Shown: piece by piece, positions 14,705 to 27,768 of the stretch
Layout: each line of letters begins with the position of its first letter
Position numbering within the stretch: position 1 is the first letter of the stretch
From: Flaccisagitta enflata
Taxonomy: Eukaryota > Chaetognatha > Sagittoidea > Aphragmophora
Assembly (NCBI GenBank): GCA_965153355.1
Contig: OZ231126.1
Coordinates: 109,740,001 to 109,804,000, forward strand
DNA length: 64,000 nucleotides
Direction of reading: 5' to 3'
Notes under the pieces: model-generated
The model's input: the letters and a program-made list of their open reading frames with translations, nothing else
Database searches by the model: none
What the model was told of the DNA's origin: nothing
Position numbers and translations under genes: made by a program

Positions 14705-17700
14705 TTAAGAAAGGTGAGAATGTATGATGGCGTTTAGCGCTGACACGTCTGGTCTTCTTTGACGTAACGAGAAATTCCCAGGACGAGGATTGGAGAAAGA
14801 AAGGACGCGGTTGCGGGCTGGCCGAGCGCCCCCCTGATTTTGAGTTTCGGCCGTGGATGACTGCGAAGGTTGACCCTCAGTAAAGGCCGGGACTGGACCG
14901 CCTCGGTTGGAGAAATTGCGCTCCTCGCGTGAGGTGAATGCCCTTGTTGCGGCGGGAGCCGGAGGAGGGAGGCAGGTGCCCGCTGGAGGATCGCATGGAC
15001 ACGGAGTGAGGTTGGGGTCAGCTGGAACGTGACCGTCGAAAGGATCTTGTGAAGCGGGATCGGTTGCCGACTCCTGACTAGAGTCAGGCTGACGAGGTGG
15101 AGGAGAGGCTGGAGGAGCGTCCGATGCCTGGCTCGACAATGGTGATCCAGGAGCGTCTCGGGAACCACACGGAATGGGCTCTTCGTCGTCAGGCTGAACT
15201 CGGTGAGTTGTTGACTGGCCAGAAGTCGTGCTGCGTGTGACTCTATCGGTCGGTTCGGGGATTCTCGTGCGAGGACCTGGCCGTCTTCCTGGAGGAGGAG
15301 GTGAAGGTGGAATTGCGTCGTCGAGGTTTTGTTGATTGTCCTCTGCCTGATCTGGCGCTGCCATGATTGCGGGGCGGAGTCTTGCCTTAGCGACGATATC
15401 GGACGGGCGTCCGGGAAATTCCACTCTGATTCCTGCTTCAGTACGTTCGACGACAAGGAATGGGCCGTCATATGGAGTTGTCAATGTTGGTTGTACTCCT
15501 TCTCAAAGGACAAAAACGTGAGTACAAGTGTCGAGATCATCCGGGACGTGGACCGCTGGCCTTCTATGTGCAGAAGTGGGGACCGGTTGCATCCTTTCAA
15601 CTTCCATTTGGAGATTTGAGAGGGTGCGGCGTTGACGCTGCAGGAGTTCATTGTCCGGCAATTGGGCCGAAGGAAGGATTTGGCCAGGTACGGCAATGCC
15701 TTCGCCGTACACGAGATCTGACGGGGATGCACCTAGGTCCGGTTTGACCGTCGTACGGAGAGCGAGGAGTGTCATTGGAAGACGCCAGAACCAATTTCCC
15801 CTGTCTTGATTGCCCAGGGCCATCAAACTTTCCTTGAGTCGCCTATGGAGACGCTCGACCATGCCGTTGGCTTCCGGATGGTATGCCGTGGTGGCGCTGT
15901 GCTTGATGCCCCAGTGCTGAAGGAGTTGAGTCCAAATGGTCGAGGTAAATTGAGAACCTCTGTCGGTGGTGATGACCTCCGGGACTCCGTGTTGGGCTAT
16001 CCAACCGTGGTTCAAAGCGTCAATGACGGTATCGGCTGCGATGTCTTTTACAGGTATGGCTGCGGGCCACCTGGAATGACGGTCGACGACTGTTAGAAGG
16101 TGAGAGAAACCATTTGAGTGAGGCATTGTTACCAAGTCGACATGTATGTGGGAGAAGCGTTTGGCTGGGACAACGAAGTCGCCGATAGGAGTTATCGTGT
16201 GACGGTGAATTTTGGCCCTCTGGCATTCGATGCATTGACGGGCCCAGCTGGACACCTCGGCATTGACGTTGGGCCACACAAACTTGGCAGTTATGGCCTG
16301 GCGGGTTCTGGCTACGCCTGGATGACCTAGGCCATGTATGATGTCGAACACTCTGCGTCTCATGGCTGCTGGCACGAACGGACGAGCTGGGCCGTTAGAG
16401 ATGTCGACGAAGAGTTGTTGATCGCCAACTTGAACCTTTTTGAAGTTCAGGCCTGTTTGTGCTTCTCTAGACATTCGCTGGAATTCGGGATCAAGGATTT
16501 GCAAACGTGCCATCTCGACGAGGTCTAGGTCGTAGTGAGCTATGGCGTTGACCACGGTTTGAAGCTCTTGTTCTTTTTGCTGGTGCTTCATTGGGATTGG
16601 TGACTGAGGTTGGTCCTCTGAAACGGCTGGTCTAGAAGGAGCTTCGTGATTTAAGGAAGCTGCTAAAGCAGGCTGCTTTTTCATCAGGCGAGGCTTCTTC
16701 CGGGATGACGAGTTCATGTTTGACCTCGGGATTTCCCACGTCATGGCACACGAGTCTATCTGGGGCAGTGGAGACTGCTGAAACTAGTGGAGCGTCTTCG
16801 AATGACACGGATTTGGTGGTTGTTGGCTGCTCCTTTTTGATTGAAGTCTTGCCCATGAGACGTTCCATTCTTTCCTCGAGGGAGTTGTCCCAAACTGTGG
16901 AATCCGGTGCGCTTTCGAGCATTTGATCTTCCGGCTGCTTGTTCCTTTGGAGGGAGAGGATGGCTTGTCGGAACGGGTGAACTTCTGGCATCAAGTGGAT
17001 GTTGGAGACAGAAGCCGTTTTCCTTTCTTCCTCGTTTGGGCGGGAAAGGCAGTCGGCGACAAAATTCGACTTACCCTCGAGGTAGCGAATATCGGTGCTG
17101 TATTCGGCGATCTCCGAAAGCTGGTTGGTCTGCCGGGCGGTGGGAGCGTCTGTCTTCTTTCCCAAGGAAGGGATCAAACTCTGGTGATCCGTGTAGATCG
17201 TGAATGTGCGGCCTTCAAGCATGTGCTTGAAGTGGCGTATCGCTTTGTGGACAGCGTTGAGTTCGCGATCGTAGGGGCACCATTCCTTTTGCGTCTTCTC
17301 GAACTTCTTGCTGAAAAAGGCGAGAGGCTCCCATCCTTTAGGACCACGTTGCTCGACTACTCCTCCCATGGCGACGTCTGATGCGTCGGTTGTTAGAGCG
17401 AGGGGGAGGGACGGGTCTGGATGATGAAGCATTGCGGCTGTGGCGAGTGCTATCTTGATGGCTTCGAAGGATTTCTGGAGTGCCTCGGACCATTCCAGCT
17501 TTTTGGGTTTGCCCTGGAGAGCGTCGAATAGGGCGCATAGGTGATGGGCTGCCTGGCGAATAAACCGTCGGTAGTAATTCACCATTCCGTGAAATCGCTG
17601 GAGTTGCTTGATGCTCGTTGGTTCTTTGGTGGCCAGGATCGCGTCGACTTTTTCGGGAGATGGCCGGATTCCGTTCTCGTCGACTAGATGGCCAAGAAAT

Positions 17701-19242
17701 TCCAAGCGCGACTTGCCGAGCTCGCACTTCTTGCGGTTTACAACGAGGCCGTTCTCTTGGAGGATGGAGAAGACGGTTCAAAGGTCTTTGAGGTGTTCCT
17801 CGAGGGTCTCGGAGGCGATCAGAATGTCGTCAATGTATACAAAGACGTGAGGTATGTCTCCCAAGATTTCATCCATGAGGCGTTGAAAATCTTGGCCGGC
17901 GTTTTTCAACCCAAATGGGCATCGCGGAAAGAGAAAAAGGCTGAACGGCGTGATGACTGCCGTCTTCTTGATATCGCCGTCGTCAACCGGGATCTGGTGA
18001 TATCCCTTGAGAAGGTCCACCTTGCTGAAGAACTTCATGCCGCGAAGGTCGTTGTTGAAATCCTGGAGATTCCGTACTGGGTACCGATTGGTGGTCGTCA
18101 TATTGTTGAGGCGCCTATAATCGCCGCAAACACGCCATCCGCCACAAGGATACTGCTGAGCGCATGTGCACGGAGAGCCGCATGGTTTCGTTGTGACGAG
18201 GAGTGGTGACGACCAATTTGATTTGCCACGTTCGCAAACCCCGAGCTCCACGAGCTTTTCAATCTCTTGCTTGGCAACGGCCAATTTTTCGGGAGAGAGT
18301 TTGCGGGCTTTGGATTGGACCGGTGGGCCGTCGGTGGGAATGAAATGACGCACGCCGTGGTCGACTTCCTTTATTCGGAATGTCGGGTTGGATAACGAAG
18401 GGAATTCGTTGTCGAGGAGTTGGTAGCACGGGTCTTTGGCTTGCTCTACGAGATTGACCCGTATAGGTTGGCTTTTGAGATCGAAGTTGGCCTGAAGCTG
18501 GGAGAGATCCCTCAGGTCAATTAGCGTGCCGTCACGGTGAATGGGTGCGAGATAGGCATGAGCTAGGAAATCGCTTCCTAGAATGGGTTGGCTTATGTCT
18601 GCGATGGTGACGGGAAATTTAATCGCTCTATCTACAAGGTTGATGGTCATCTGACGGATGCCGTAGCATTTGATTTGCGTGCCGTTGGCGGCTTGAAGTT
18701 TGGTGGCCGTCGGGCCATTGAGGCGTTGCGCGAGAGTAGGGGGAATAATTGATAGTACGGCCCCTCGGTCGATAAGCCATCGAGTCTTTGTCTTGGAATC
18801 GTGAACATAGAGGAGCAGGCCTGATTTTAGTGATTTTTTTTACTGAGCCAGTCGGGCTCGCTCCCCACCATTTGACAGAGCCCGAGAGGAAAACCATGAG
18901 CCCAGTAAAAATGTTATGCCAAGTTTTACAATCATATCAGCATAGATTTGTAAAAGCAGCTACTGATAATATGATGTAATGAAAAAATAATCACTATAAA
19001 GATGGTTCAGTTTGTGAAAAAATAAAAAAATGACTCATAACTTGATGATTTTTCAAATATTTCACTCAATCAGCTTGAGCGCTTTGAATCAATCCCAATG
19101 AGAGAGAGCCTGCCGGGCTCAGAGCTTGCAAAATATGAGAGCCCGAGAGCTAAATAGAGAGCCTCGGGCTCGCGGGCTCGCTCTAAAATCAGGCCTGTAG
19201 AGGAGTTTGTTGGAGTTATTGGGGGAAGTAGCCGCGTTCACT
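14705..19242 (-). pseudogene. pol: Pol of E2, disrupted
   Basis: Translation gives protease (WLIDRGA; the triad is Asp-Arg-Gly instead of the relatives' Asp-Gly-Gly), RT with FVYIDDILIAS, RNase H (TTDAS, YDREL, YTDHQS), integrase (HGLGH and CIEC zinc residues; TTDRGSQF and ANGMVE of the DDE core), GPY/F module and Pro-rich tail ending RRPDVSALNAIIHSHLS. Lesions are a TGA at 17778-17780 (EEHLKDL*), a frameshift between 16632 and 16744 in the linker, and a TGA at 15503-15505 (THVFVL*EGVQ). A MITE sits between protease strands at 18816-19197. Unlike E1, E5, E6 and E7, pol reads in the same frame as gag and has lost the G-run. The sequence is closest to E5 although the LTR is of family B. Confidence 0.9.
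18816..19197. mobile_element. 382-bp hAT-type MITE inserted in E2 pol
   Basis: Perfect 15-bp terminal inverted repeats, CAGGCCTGATTTTAG and CTAAAATCAGGCCTG, bound the element. It is flanked by the 8-bp direct duplication TAGAGGAG at 18808-18815 and 19198-19205. Removing it and one duplication restores a continuous protease sequence (KLLY-VHD). Eight-bp duplications and CAG-type ends are typical of hAT. Subterminal GAGCCCGAG-like repeats face each other. There is no transposase, so it is non-autonomous. It is younger than E2. Confidence 0.92.
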
Positions 19243-20558
19243 GACGGCGTTCCTCTTTGGAGTTTCCCTGTGGGCCTCCCTTCTTGACGCTTTTTGCAGC
19301 CTTCTGCGGTGCAGGTATATGCGGCGTCGCCGAATTTGTTGTGTGTCCTGCAGAGGCCGTCGATTAATCTTCCTGGACGGGACTGCGAGCGCGGTTGTCC
19401 GCCTGTGGCGCCTCTGCCGGGGCGATTGTCGGATCTGCCTTGGCGAGGGTTGCTTCCTTGGAAACCGGAACGTATCTGGTTGATCTCATCGCTTGAGCTG
19501 TCGCTGGGAAACGCCTGGGTAAAGTTGTGAGATGACGAGGGGTCTACGGAATTGACTTCGTAGGACCTTTCCAGTAAGTTGCCTTGTCGGTCAAAGTACG
19601 CATCAGCTTTGGTGGCAACTTGGTCCGATGTCAACGTTTCGACTTCTTTACCAAGGAGTTCTCTGACTCTGGAGGGGAGTGACTTAAGGAGTTGCTCCTT
19701 CTTGATGTCATCTAGCGTGACGCCTTCGGTGTCTTCTTTCATCTGCGCCATGTATTGCGTTGGCCTGAGGCCTTGACGTGGGTATTCTGTTATCAACAGT
19801 GCTGCTCTTTGCCTCTTTGTCTTTCCGTATTCCTCCTTTAGATAGGCAAGGAAAAGGTCCCAATCGGCGTTGGTGTTAGTGCCATACAAGAACTGGTTGA
19901 TCTTGGGATTGGCGGCGACATCGAACGTTGATTCCAAGAATGCGAACTTGTCCTTGGCTAGAACGACGCCTGCTCTCTGTTATGCCGCAAGGAGACAGTT
20001 GATCCATCTGTTGATGTGTTTGGGATCGAACGGAGGCAAGTCTGGCTTTTTCCTTTGAGGGGCGGCTGCTACGGCTGCTGCTGGAAGACCTGATGCGTTG
20101 GCAGTGAGGCTTTGAAGAGCTGCTGACAGTTGAGCGACCGTGTTTTGCGACTGCTCCCATCTTTGCTGTTGGGCTTGCTGGGCTGCTTCATACTGTTGAA
20201 GTCGTTCGTGCTGCTGAGTCGCGATGCGCTGAAATTCAGCGAGCTGTTCCTCGACTGTCGGCATGGCGGGAGTTTGATTTGCTGCAGCTGCTGCGCCCTG
20301 CTGCTGCTGCTAAGACGGATCGACTCTGACGCCGTTAGCGATATCGATTGATAGGAGAGTGACTGGTTGTCTATCGTCGCTGTCGTCCATGAATTGATCC
20401 ACCTCGGGCTGCTGTGGAGGTGCTGGAAAGCGGAATGACCCTGGGGCGGCTGGGCTCGGTGATCGAGAGCGAATGAGTTTGGCTCTGCCGAGGCCGTGTT
20501 GCGGGATTTGTAGATGAGGATTTCGTGACTAGGAACGTTGACCTCGCGGAGATGACAT
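19243..20558 (-). pseudogene. gag: Gag of E2, disrupted by three stops
   Basis: The frame starts at an ATG in the same GATGACATGCGGG context as E4's gag. The N-terminal part contains HGLGR and [11 protein letters not shown] like E4, E6 and E7. The rest (MPTVEEQLAEF, RKKPDLPPFDP, QRAGVVLAKDKFAFLES) is like E5. In-frame stops lie at 20529-20531, 20310-20312 and 19980-19982; at the last, relatives have Tyr in AAYQRA. The zinc motif CRTHNKFGDAAYTCTAEGC has one extra residue between the last cysteines (C-x4-C). It continues into pol without a frame change. Confidence 0.85.
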
Positions 20559-20645
20559 GCGGGAAGTAAAGATTGGGGGTGAATGGATTAGATGATATTC
20601 ATTAAGGTAACACTTGAAAGCAAAGAATGGCTATCAAAGTGTTGA

Positions 20646-20763
20646 CTCTGCTCACCTGACTGTGCAGGTGAGTGTGCCTGCACCGAGTTCCCCCTTGGCT
20701 GCCCGCTGAACCCCGGGACTTAGGTTAGGGCAGAAGCCGGCGACTCCAACAACGCTGGAGTTG
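20646..20763 (-). ncRNA. Structured leader RNA element of E2 (two stem-loops)
   Basis: In element orientation a stem-loop with CAACTCCA/TGGAGTCG arms (20741-20763) is followed 53 nt later by a structure at 20646-20687 containing GGTGCAGGCAC, a CACCTG/CAGGTG hairpin and closing CTCGG/CAGAG. The first stem reads CTCCA/TGGAG where E4, E6 and E7 have CTTCA/TGAAG, a compensated change that supports base pairing. Confidence 0.65.
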
Positions 20764-21220
20764 CGAAATCTTTGACTTGCGTAGACGATCGGCTGGTTGA
20801 GAGATAGATTCTTGACTTGATTTGGGCGCTGTGGTCTTAACCGTTTGGGAGTTATGGCTGATAGAGGCTCGACGATGTTCTCATTTGCATATTGTTGCGT
20901 CGAAATCGAAAAGTAGGGTGACCATTGGAATCAGAAGGATTGGATTTGTCAGTTGCGGTGAAGTTTCCCCGCTGTGGCTTGAACGGTTTGGAAGTTACAG
21001 CCTTTTGAAGATTTCTTGCATAACTGCCTCGGGCTGAGGGTACTACCGGTTTATCACAATCTACTATGGTTTGGAAAAGGGCTAACATGAGGGAACCCTT
21101 AAGAGGGTATCAATGCCAGTTCCGCCCCGCACCGGTTTCCCACTCTCTGAAGCCTCCCTCCAGTAGGTGTGGTCAGCCACTGCACACTCAACTGGGTTGG
21201 ATTTATATAGTCCTTTAGAA

Positions 21221-21230
21221 GGGCTCACCA
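21221..21230 (-). promoter_or_regulatory. Candidate primer-binding site of E2
   Basis: TGGTGAGCCC on the coding strand, one base inside the LTR. E4 and E6 have TGGTGAGCCCG at the same position. The matching tRNA is not identified. Confidence 0.6.
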
Positions 21231-21231
21231 A

Positions 21232-21758
21232 TGTGGATAACAGGGTTATCACTACAGAGACGGTCTACTCTAAGGGGTAATGCACCTTAGGAGACATACA
21301 ATTCTTTTTTAGACAGCTTGTTTTGAACTACCTCTCCGCTGTATGGTAAGGCACTACATACATGCTCAGCCAAGAACAAGACTGAGGAGGAAGGTAAGCT
21401 TCCTGCTTATAAAGGATTGAGGCTAGAGAAAGCGGATGCTGATTGGCTAAAATAATTAAGGAAAAGGCGCCCTCATTCCCATTTTGGAATTTTCTAGAAC
21501 ATTGTTGCATCAGCCCACATGGTAAGATCTAATTGGCTGGATGCCCAGCAATGAGGCGCTCTCATTGGCTGGAGTAAAACCAAAAAAGGGGTCTTCAATC
21601 CTACCTGGCAAACTGCCAGCAATAATCCGCCTCGCGGACGGATGTCCTAATCTTGTAACGCGATAAATAGTGAAAGATGTTACAAAGCATATAAGAAAGT
21701 AGGTGCTATAAACAAAACGCTGAATCAGGGGTCTATTCAGTTGGCACCTTCAACTTGC
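21232..21758 (-). repeat. 5' LTR of E2, outer end truncated
   Basis: Starts TGTGGATAACAGGG on plus and matches the 3' LTR pieces of E2. It ends within CAACTTGC at 21758, where it joins a gag fragment of another element (E3). The last 55 or so bases present in the 3' copy are missing. GCAAGTT microhomology at the joint suggests an end-joining or deletion event. Confidence 0.85.
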
Positions 21759-22238
21759 GGGACGTAAGTTGTCTCGAGGGATGCCGCGAAGGAATTGAGA
21801 TGCTTGTTGCTCCTTGGTTTTGCCATATTCCTCTTGAAGGTGGCCGAGGAAGTCGTCCCAAGTTTGATCGGTCGAATCGCCGCAAAGGAATTTGTTGATC
21901 TTTGGGCTCACGTTGACGTCAAGTTTTGATTCGATAAAGAAGAATTTGTCCTTTGCTGTGGTTACTCCGGCCCTTCCGAAGGCGGCTTCGACGCGTCTTA
22001 TCCATGTGTGAATGTTTTTCTTATCGAAGCTTGGAAGCTCGACTTTCTTGATGTGGTTGTTAGCTGACGTTGATGTAGTCGCCGCTGTTTCCACTGCTGC
22101 GTCGGCGTCGGGTGCAGGGACCCGGAGTGTTGCTGCCATCTCCTGCGCGGCGGCTTTCGCAGACGCCGTCGCGATCTTTATGATGTCGTCTACGCTTAGT
22201 TGCGGTGTCCCCATGTTGTCGTTTAGTGGGGTCCACAC
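21759..22238 (-). pseudogene. gag: E3: isolated Gag fragment of another family member
   Basis: About 160 residues from MWTPLNDNMG to IPRDNLRPA; a shorter start at MGTPQLS is possible. It has the capsid-core signature of this lineage (VELPSFDKKNIHTWIRRVEAAFGRAGVTT, a run read here in pieces: VELPSFDKKN, TWIRRVEAAF, TTAKDKFFFIES, LQEEYGKTKEQQAS). It lacks the basic and zinc-binding C-terminus, lost where the E2 LTR begins. Sequence is clearly distinct from the other Gags, so it marks a further subfamily. The upstream side merges into simple repeats near 22263. Confidence 0.8.
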
Positions 22239-22369
22239 TATGCCAACCTGTGGCGTTATCTGACAGAAACTTGATTTGATTCATATGACAACATTAACAA
22301 TAACAAAGATAATGACAACAACAACGACAACGGAAAGGACGACAACGGCGACAAAGGCGATGATGGCGA

Positions 22370-22525
22370 TGAAGGCGATGATGCGACGATGGCGATGATG
22401 GCGATGATGGCGATGATGGCGATGATGGCGATGATGGCGATGATGGCGACGATGGCGATGATGGCGACGATGGCGACGATGGCGACAATGGCGACAATGG
22501 CGATGATGGCGATGATGGCGATGAT

Positions 22526-22557
<32 letters not shown>

Positions 22558-22625
22558 TGATGGCGACGATGGCGGCGATGGCGATGATGGCGACGATGGT
22601 GATAATGGCGATGAAAGTGATGATA
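22370..22625. repeat. GATGGC/GATGATGGC minisatellite
   Basis: A tandem array of GATGGCGAT(G/C)-type units giving Met-Ala or Ser-Pro ORFs in different frames. The same unit occurs on the opposite strand at 26264-27113. Confidence 0.95.
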
Positions 22626-22845
22626 GGGACGGTTAAGACAATGATGATGATGATCATAACAATTAAGAAAAAGCTATGACACTTAGAAAATTCCTTAAAG
22701 CCAAACTATGTTTCATGATTTGTATGCAGTCATATGCTTAAACCATAGAAAGGCATGCTTAATGGTCCTTCTATCCTTTTTGACTCAACATGCTTAGCTT
22801 CACCGGATTTCTGTGTCTTTTTTCCAACTCACTTTTCAAAGAAAG

Positions 22846-22846
<1 letters not shown>

Positions 22847-22939
<93 letters not shown>

Positions 22940-22940
22940 G
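22847..22940. repeat. (GTT)n microsatellite
   Basis: About 30 uninterrupted GTT triplets directly before the polypyrimidine tract. It translates to poly-Val, poly-Cys or poly-Leu depending on frame. Confidence 0.98.
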
Positions 22941-25017
<2,077 letters not shown>

Positions 25018-25023
25018 ATTGCA

Positions 25024-26068
25024 AGAGGTGGCTCCTCCTACAGTAGCGGTAAACGATGTTTTAGCCATAGATCAGAGCCTGGATGATTCTCGAGATAGTT
25101 GGTCATCTTTGGAGGTCAGTGGTGTCCTTTCCCCTGGTCCCCCTCTGCCTCCTCCTCCTCCTCCTCCACTCCCTCTGCCCCCACCCTGCTCAACCCAGGG
25201 CCGACCTGACCCCAAAAAGGTGCTGAAGGGAAAAGTCCAGGCTGGGGTTCAAAAAAGGGTCAATGATTTCTGGGAGGAGAAAGTCGGACGCTATGTCATG
25301 CAAGGGGATTATCTGGCATTAATTATGGAAGAAAAGGGTTCTGTTTCGTGGAAAAGTTTCATGTGGGATGTGCCACAGGGTGTGCTTAGATTTGCAATTA
25401 ATGCCTGAATAAATACCCTACCTACTTTTGATAACCTGAAGCGATGGGGAAAAAGAGTGAATGACAGGTGCCCATTTTGCAGTAACACACAGACCCTCGC
25501 TCATGTTCTATCGAATTGTAGTGTTGCTTTAGAGCAGGGTCGTTTGACATGGCGCCACAATTCGGTTCTTTTGACACTTATTGAGCTGATTCAACCTGTC
25601 TTATGTGAAAATTTTACGATTTATTCCGACCTTCCTGGTTTTACGGCGTCTCACGGAGGTGTTATTCCTCCACATATCTTAATAACGGCACTTCGGCCCG
25701 ATATGTGTATTATTGACGAGGTACATAATGTGATTATTGTGTTTGAGCTCACATGTCCCTGGGACAGCAATGTTGCGAGAAGTCACTCTTATAAAGAGGA
25801 AAAGTATGCGCCTCTTATCGCTGATCTTGCGCGGAATTTTAAAGTTTTTAACTACTCCATTGAAGTCTCTGCCAGAGGGCAAATAACAAAGGAAAACCGT
25901 ACTCGGATCAAGGCCTTAGTGTGGCAATGTTGCCGCCAGCCGAAAGGTTTAGTTAAACGTGTCACTGAGCTTATGTCAAAGGCTGCTCTCCTAACGTCAT
26001 TCTCATTGTTTAGCGCACGGAAAGAACCAGCGTGGTCTTCTCCTGGCCCTCTTGTTGTTCGTTCATAA
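25024..26068 (+). pseudogene. C-terminal fragment of a non-LTR retrotransposon ORF (RT thumb end, CCHC, restriction-like endonuclease)
   Basis: One frame with a single stop (TGA at 25406-25408). The first part has a Pro-rich stretch and a segment ending WDVPQGVLRFAINA. After the stop it continues INTLPTFDNLKRWGKR, the usual end of the RT region in RLE-type elements. Next comes CPFCSNTQTLAHVLSNC, a C-x2-C-x7-H-x4-C motif, then TWRHNSVL. A PD-(D/E)xK-like nuclease follows: RPDMCIIDEV, then VFELTCPWDSN with a downstream Lys (KEEKY). CCHC followed by RPD is the R2/RLE non-LTR arrangement. The 5' end is lost in the polypyrimidine tract. No RT catalytic core is present, so it is a 5'-truncated dead copy. 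The exact clade is uncertain. Confidence 0.8.
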
Positions 26069-26263
26069 TTTTGTTTATTTATTTTCTTACAAGCGTTACA
26101 CATCGATAACCTGTATTGGACCAATGGCAATCTATTTTCTTTGCAATCCAATAATCTGCTAGTTGTGTAATCGTTCCTTATTGATTGTATATTTTTATGA
26201 ATATACGTCTTACTATACTATACAGACGTCTTTCCATTACTGCTACTGCCTAAATAGTTCACC
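26069..26263. other. Spacer after the non-LTR fragment
   Basis: AT-rich and unrecognised. It may include the 3' UTR of the non-LTR element; I see no poly(A) tail. Confidence 0.5.
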
Positions 26264-26731
26264 ATGGACATCATCGCCATCATCGCCATCATTGCCATCG
26301 TCGCCATCGTCGCCGTCATCGCCATCATCGCCATCATCGCCATCATCGCCATCATTGCCGTTTTCACTGTCATCACCGTCATCACCATGGTCGCCATTAT
26401 CGCCATCGTCGCCATCGTCGCCATCATCGCCACCGTCGACCTCGTCGCCATCATCGCCATCATCGCCATCATCGCCATCATCACCGTCATCACCCTCATC
26501 GCTATTGTCGCTATTGTCACCATCATCACCGTCATCGCCATAATCGCCATCGTCGTCATTGTCGCCATCGTCGCCATCATCGCCATCGTCGCCATCATTG
26601 CCATCATTGCCATCATTTCCATTGTCGCCACAATCGCCATTGTCGCCATCATCGCCATGGTCGCCATGGTCGCCATTGTCGCCATCGTCGCCATCATCGC
26701 CATCATCGCCATCTTCGCCATCATTTCCATC

Positions 26732-26764
<33 letters not shown>

Positions 26765-27113
26765 ATTGTCGCCATCATCGCCATCATCGCCATTGTTGCC
26801 ATCATCGCCATCATCGCCGTCATCTTCGTCATCGCCTTCATCGCCATCATCGCCAATATCACCACCATAACCTTCATTGCCTCCATCGTCACCATCGCCT
26901 TCATCGCCACAATCGCCACCATCGCTACCATCGCCACCATCGCCTCCATCTGCCACCATAACTTCCATCGCCTACATCTGCAACCATCGCCACTATCGCC
27001 ATCGCCTCCATCGCCACCATCTCTTACCATGGCCACCAATCTGCCACCAACAGACACCATCAGCCACCATCGCCATCATCGCCTCCATCGCCACCACCGC
27101 CTCCAACTGACAC
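26264..27113. repeat. ATCGCCATC minisatellite, inverted relative to 22370-22625
   Basis: About 850 bp of TCGCCATCA/TCGCCATCG units, degrading towards 27113 into CACCATCGCC variants. All long Ile-Ala, Ser-Pro, Gly-Asp and Met-Ala ORFs over it are repeat translations. Confidence 0.95.
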
Positions 27114-27147
27114 TGCCATAAACAAATTTGACAAGATTCTTATCTTG

Positions 27148-27310
27148 TATGAAAAAAACTCTCAGACTACTCTCAGAATACTCTCAGAATACTCTCAGAC
27201 TACTCTCAGACTACTCTCAGACTACTCTCAGACTACTCTCAGACTACTCTCAGACTACTCTCAGACTATTCTCAGACTATTCTCAGACTACACTCAGATT
27301 ACTAACAGAT
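27148..27310. repeat. 11-bp minisatellite (CTACTCTCAGA)n
   Basis: About 15 units, with A/T variants at the right end. It lies directly left of the truncated E4 gag. Confidence 0.95.
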
Positions 27311-27346
27311 TACATGCAAATACCCTCAGACTACGCCACAGGTTGG

Positions 27347-27584
27347 CCATGAGTCGTGGGGTCGGAGCGTTGACGAATTGGTCGATTTCCGGCTGTTGCG
27401 GTAAGGCGGGCGGGAATTCGAAGGCGCCCGGATTGGCTGCTGCGGGGCTTGGAGATCTGGAGCGTATTAAATCGCCCCTTCCGAGACCGTGGTTTGGAAT
27501 TTCGAGGTGGTTTCGTCGTTCGTCGCGGGCAGCTGCGCGATCGTCTCTCGGAGTGGGAAGCGGTCGTTTCTCGCCAGATGACAT
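27347..27584 (-). pseudogene. gag: Truncated Gag N-terminus of E4, copy 1
   Basis: About 79 residues, MSSGEKRPLPTPRD followed by RNHLEIPNHGLGRGDLIRSR and SPSPAA, ending near LMAN. The beginning resembles the Gag starts of E6 and E7 ([23 protein letters not shown]). The break falls where relatives read MATPEQLE. The rest of the predicted ORF is minisatellite. Confidence 0.8.
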
Positions 27585-27660
27585 GCGGGAAGGAGGTTGT
27601 GGTTGATGTTAAAAACGATTCAAAGTTATTACAGTGTATAACGTAAACGTCATACGAAAA

Positions 27661-27768
27661 CCCGGCTCACCTGACAGGGCAGGTGTTGGTGCCTGCACCG
27701 AGTCCCTCCTTTTGCCGCTGTTCTTGTCTGGGCTGGACGGGAGACGGCGGCTTCAAGCCCGCTGAAGC
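27661..27768 (-). ncRNA. Structured leader RNA element of E4, copy 1
   Basis: A GCTTCAGC/GCTTGAAGC hairpin (27750-27768) is followed 47 nt later by the GGTGCAGGCACC plus CACCTG/CAGGTG structure (27661-27702), closed by CTCGG with CCGGG (one G-U pair). Confidence 0.65.

Larger units (their letters stand above)
20559..21231 (-). other. 5' leader of E2
   Basis: Non-coding leader between the LTR and gag. It holds an ATTTGCAT octamer near 20882, two copies of an AACGGTTTGGAAGTTA-like motif (about 20838 and 20980), the palindromic GGGAACCCTTAAGAGGG motif near 21095, and the two stem-loops annotated separately. It is colinear with the leaders of E4 and E6 in its LTR-proximal part. Confidence 0.75.

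Noticed and set aside
26218-27121. Long Met-Ala, Gly-Asp, Ile-Ala and Ser-Pro ORFs on both strands
   Set aside because: Product of a 9-bp repeat with a length divisible by three, so all frames stay open.
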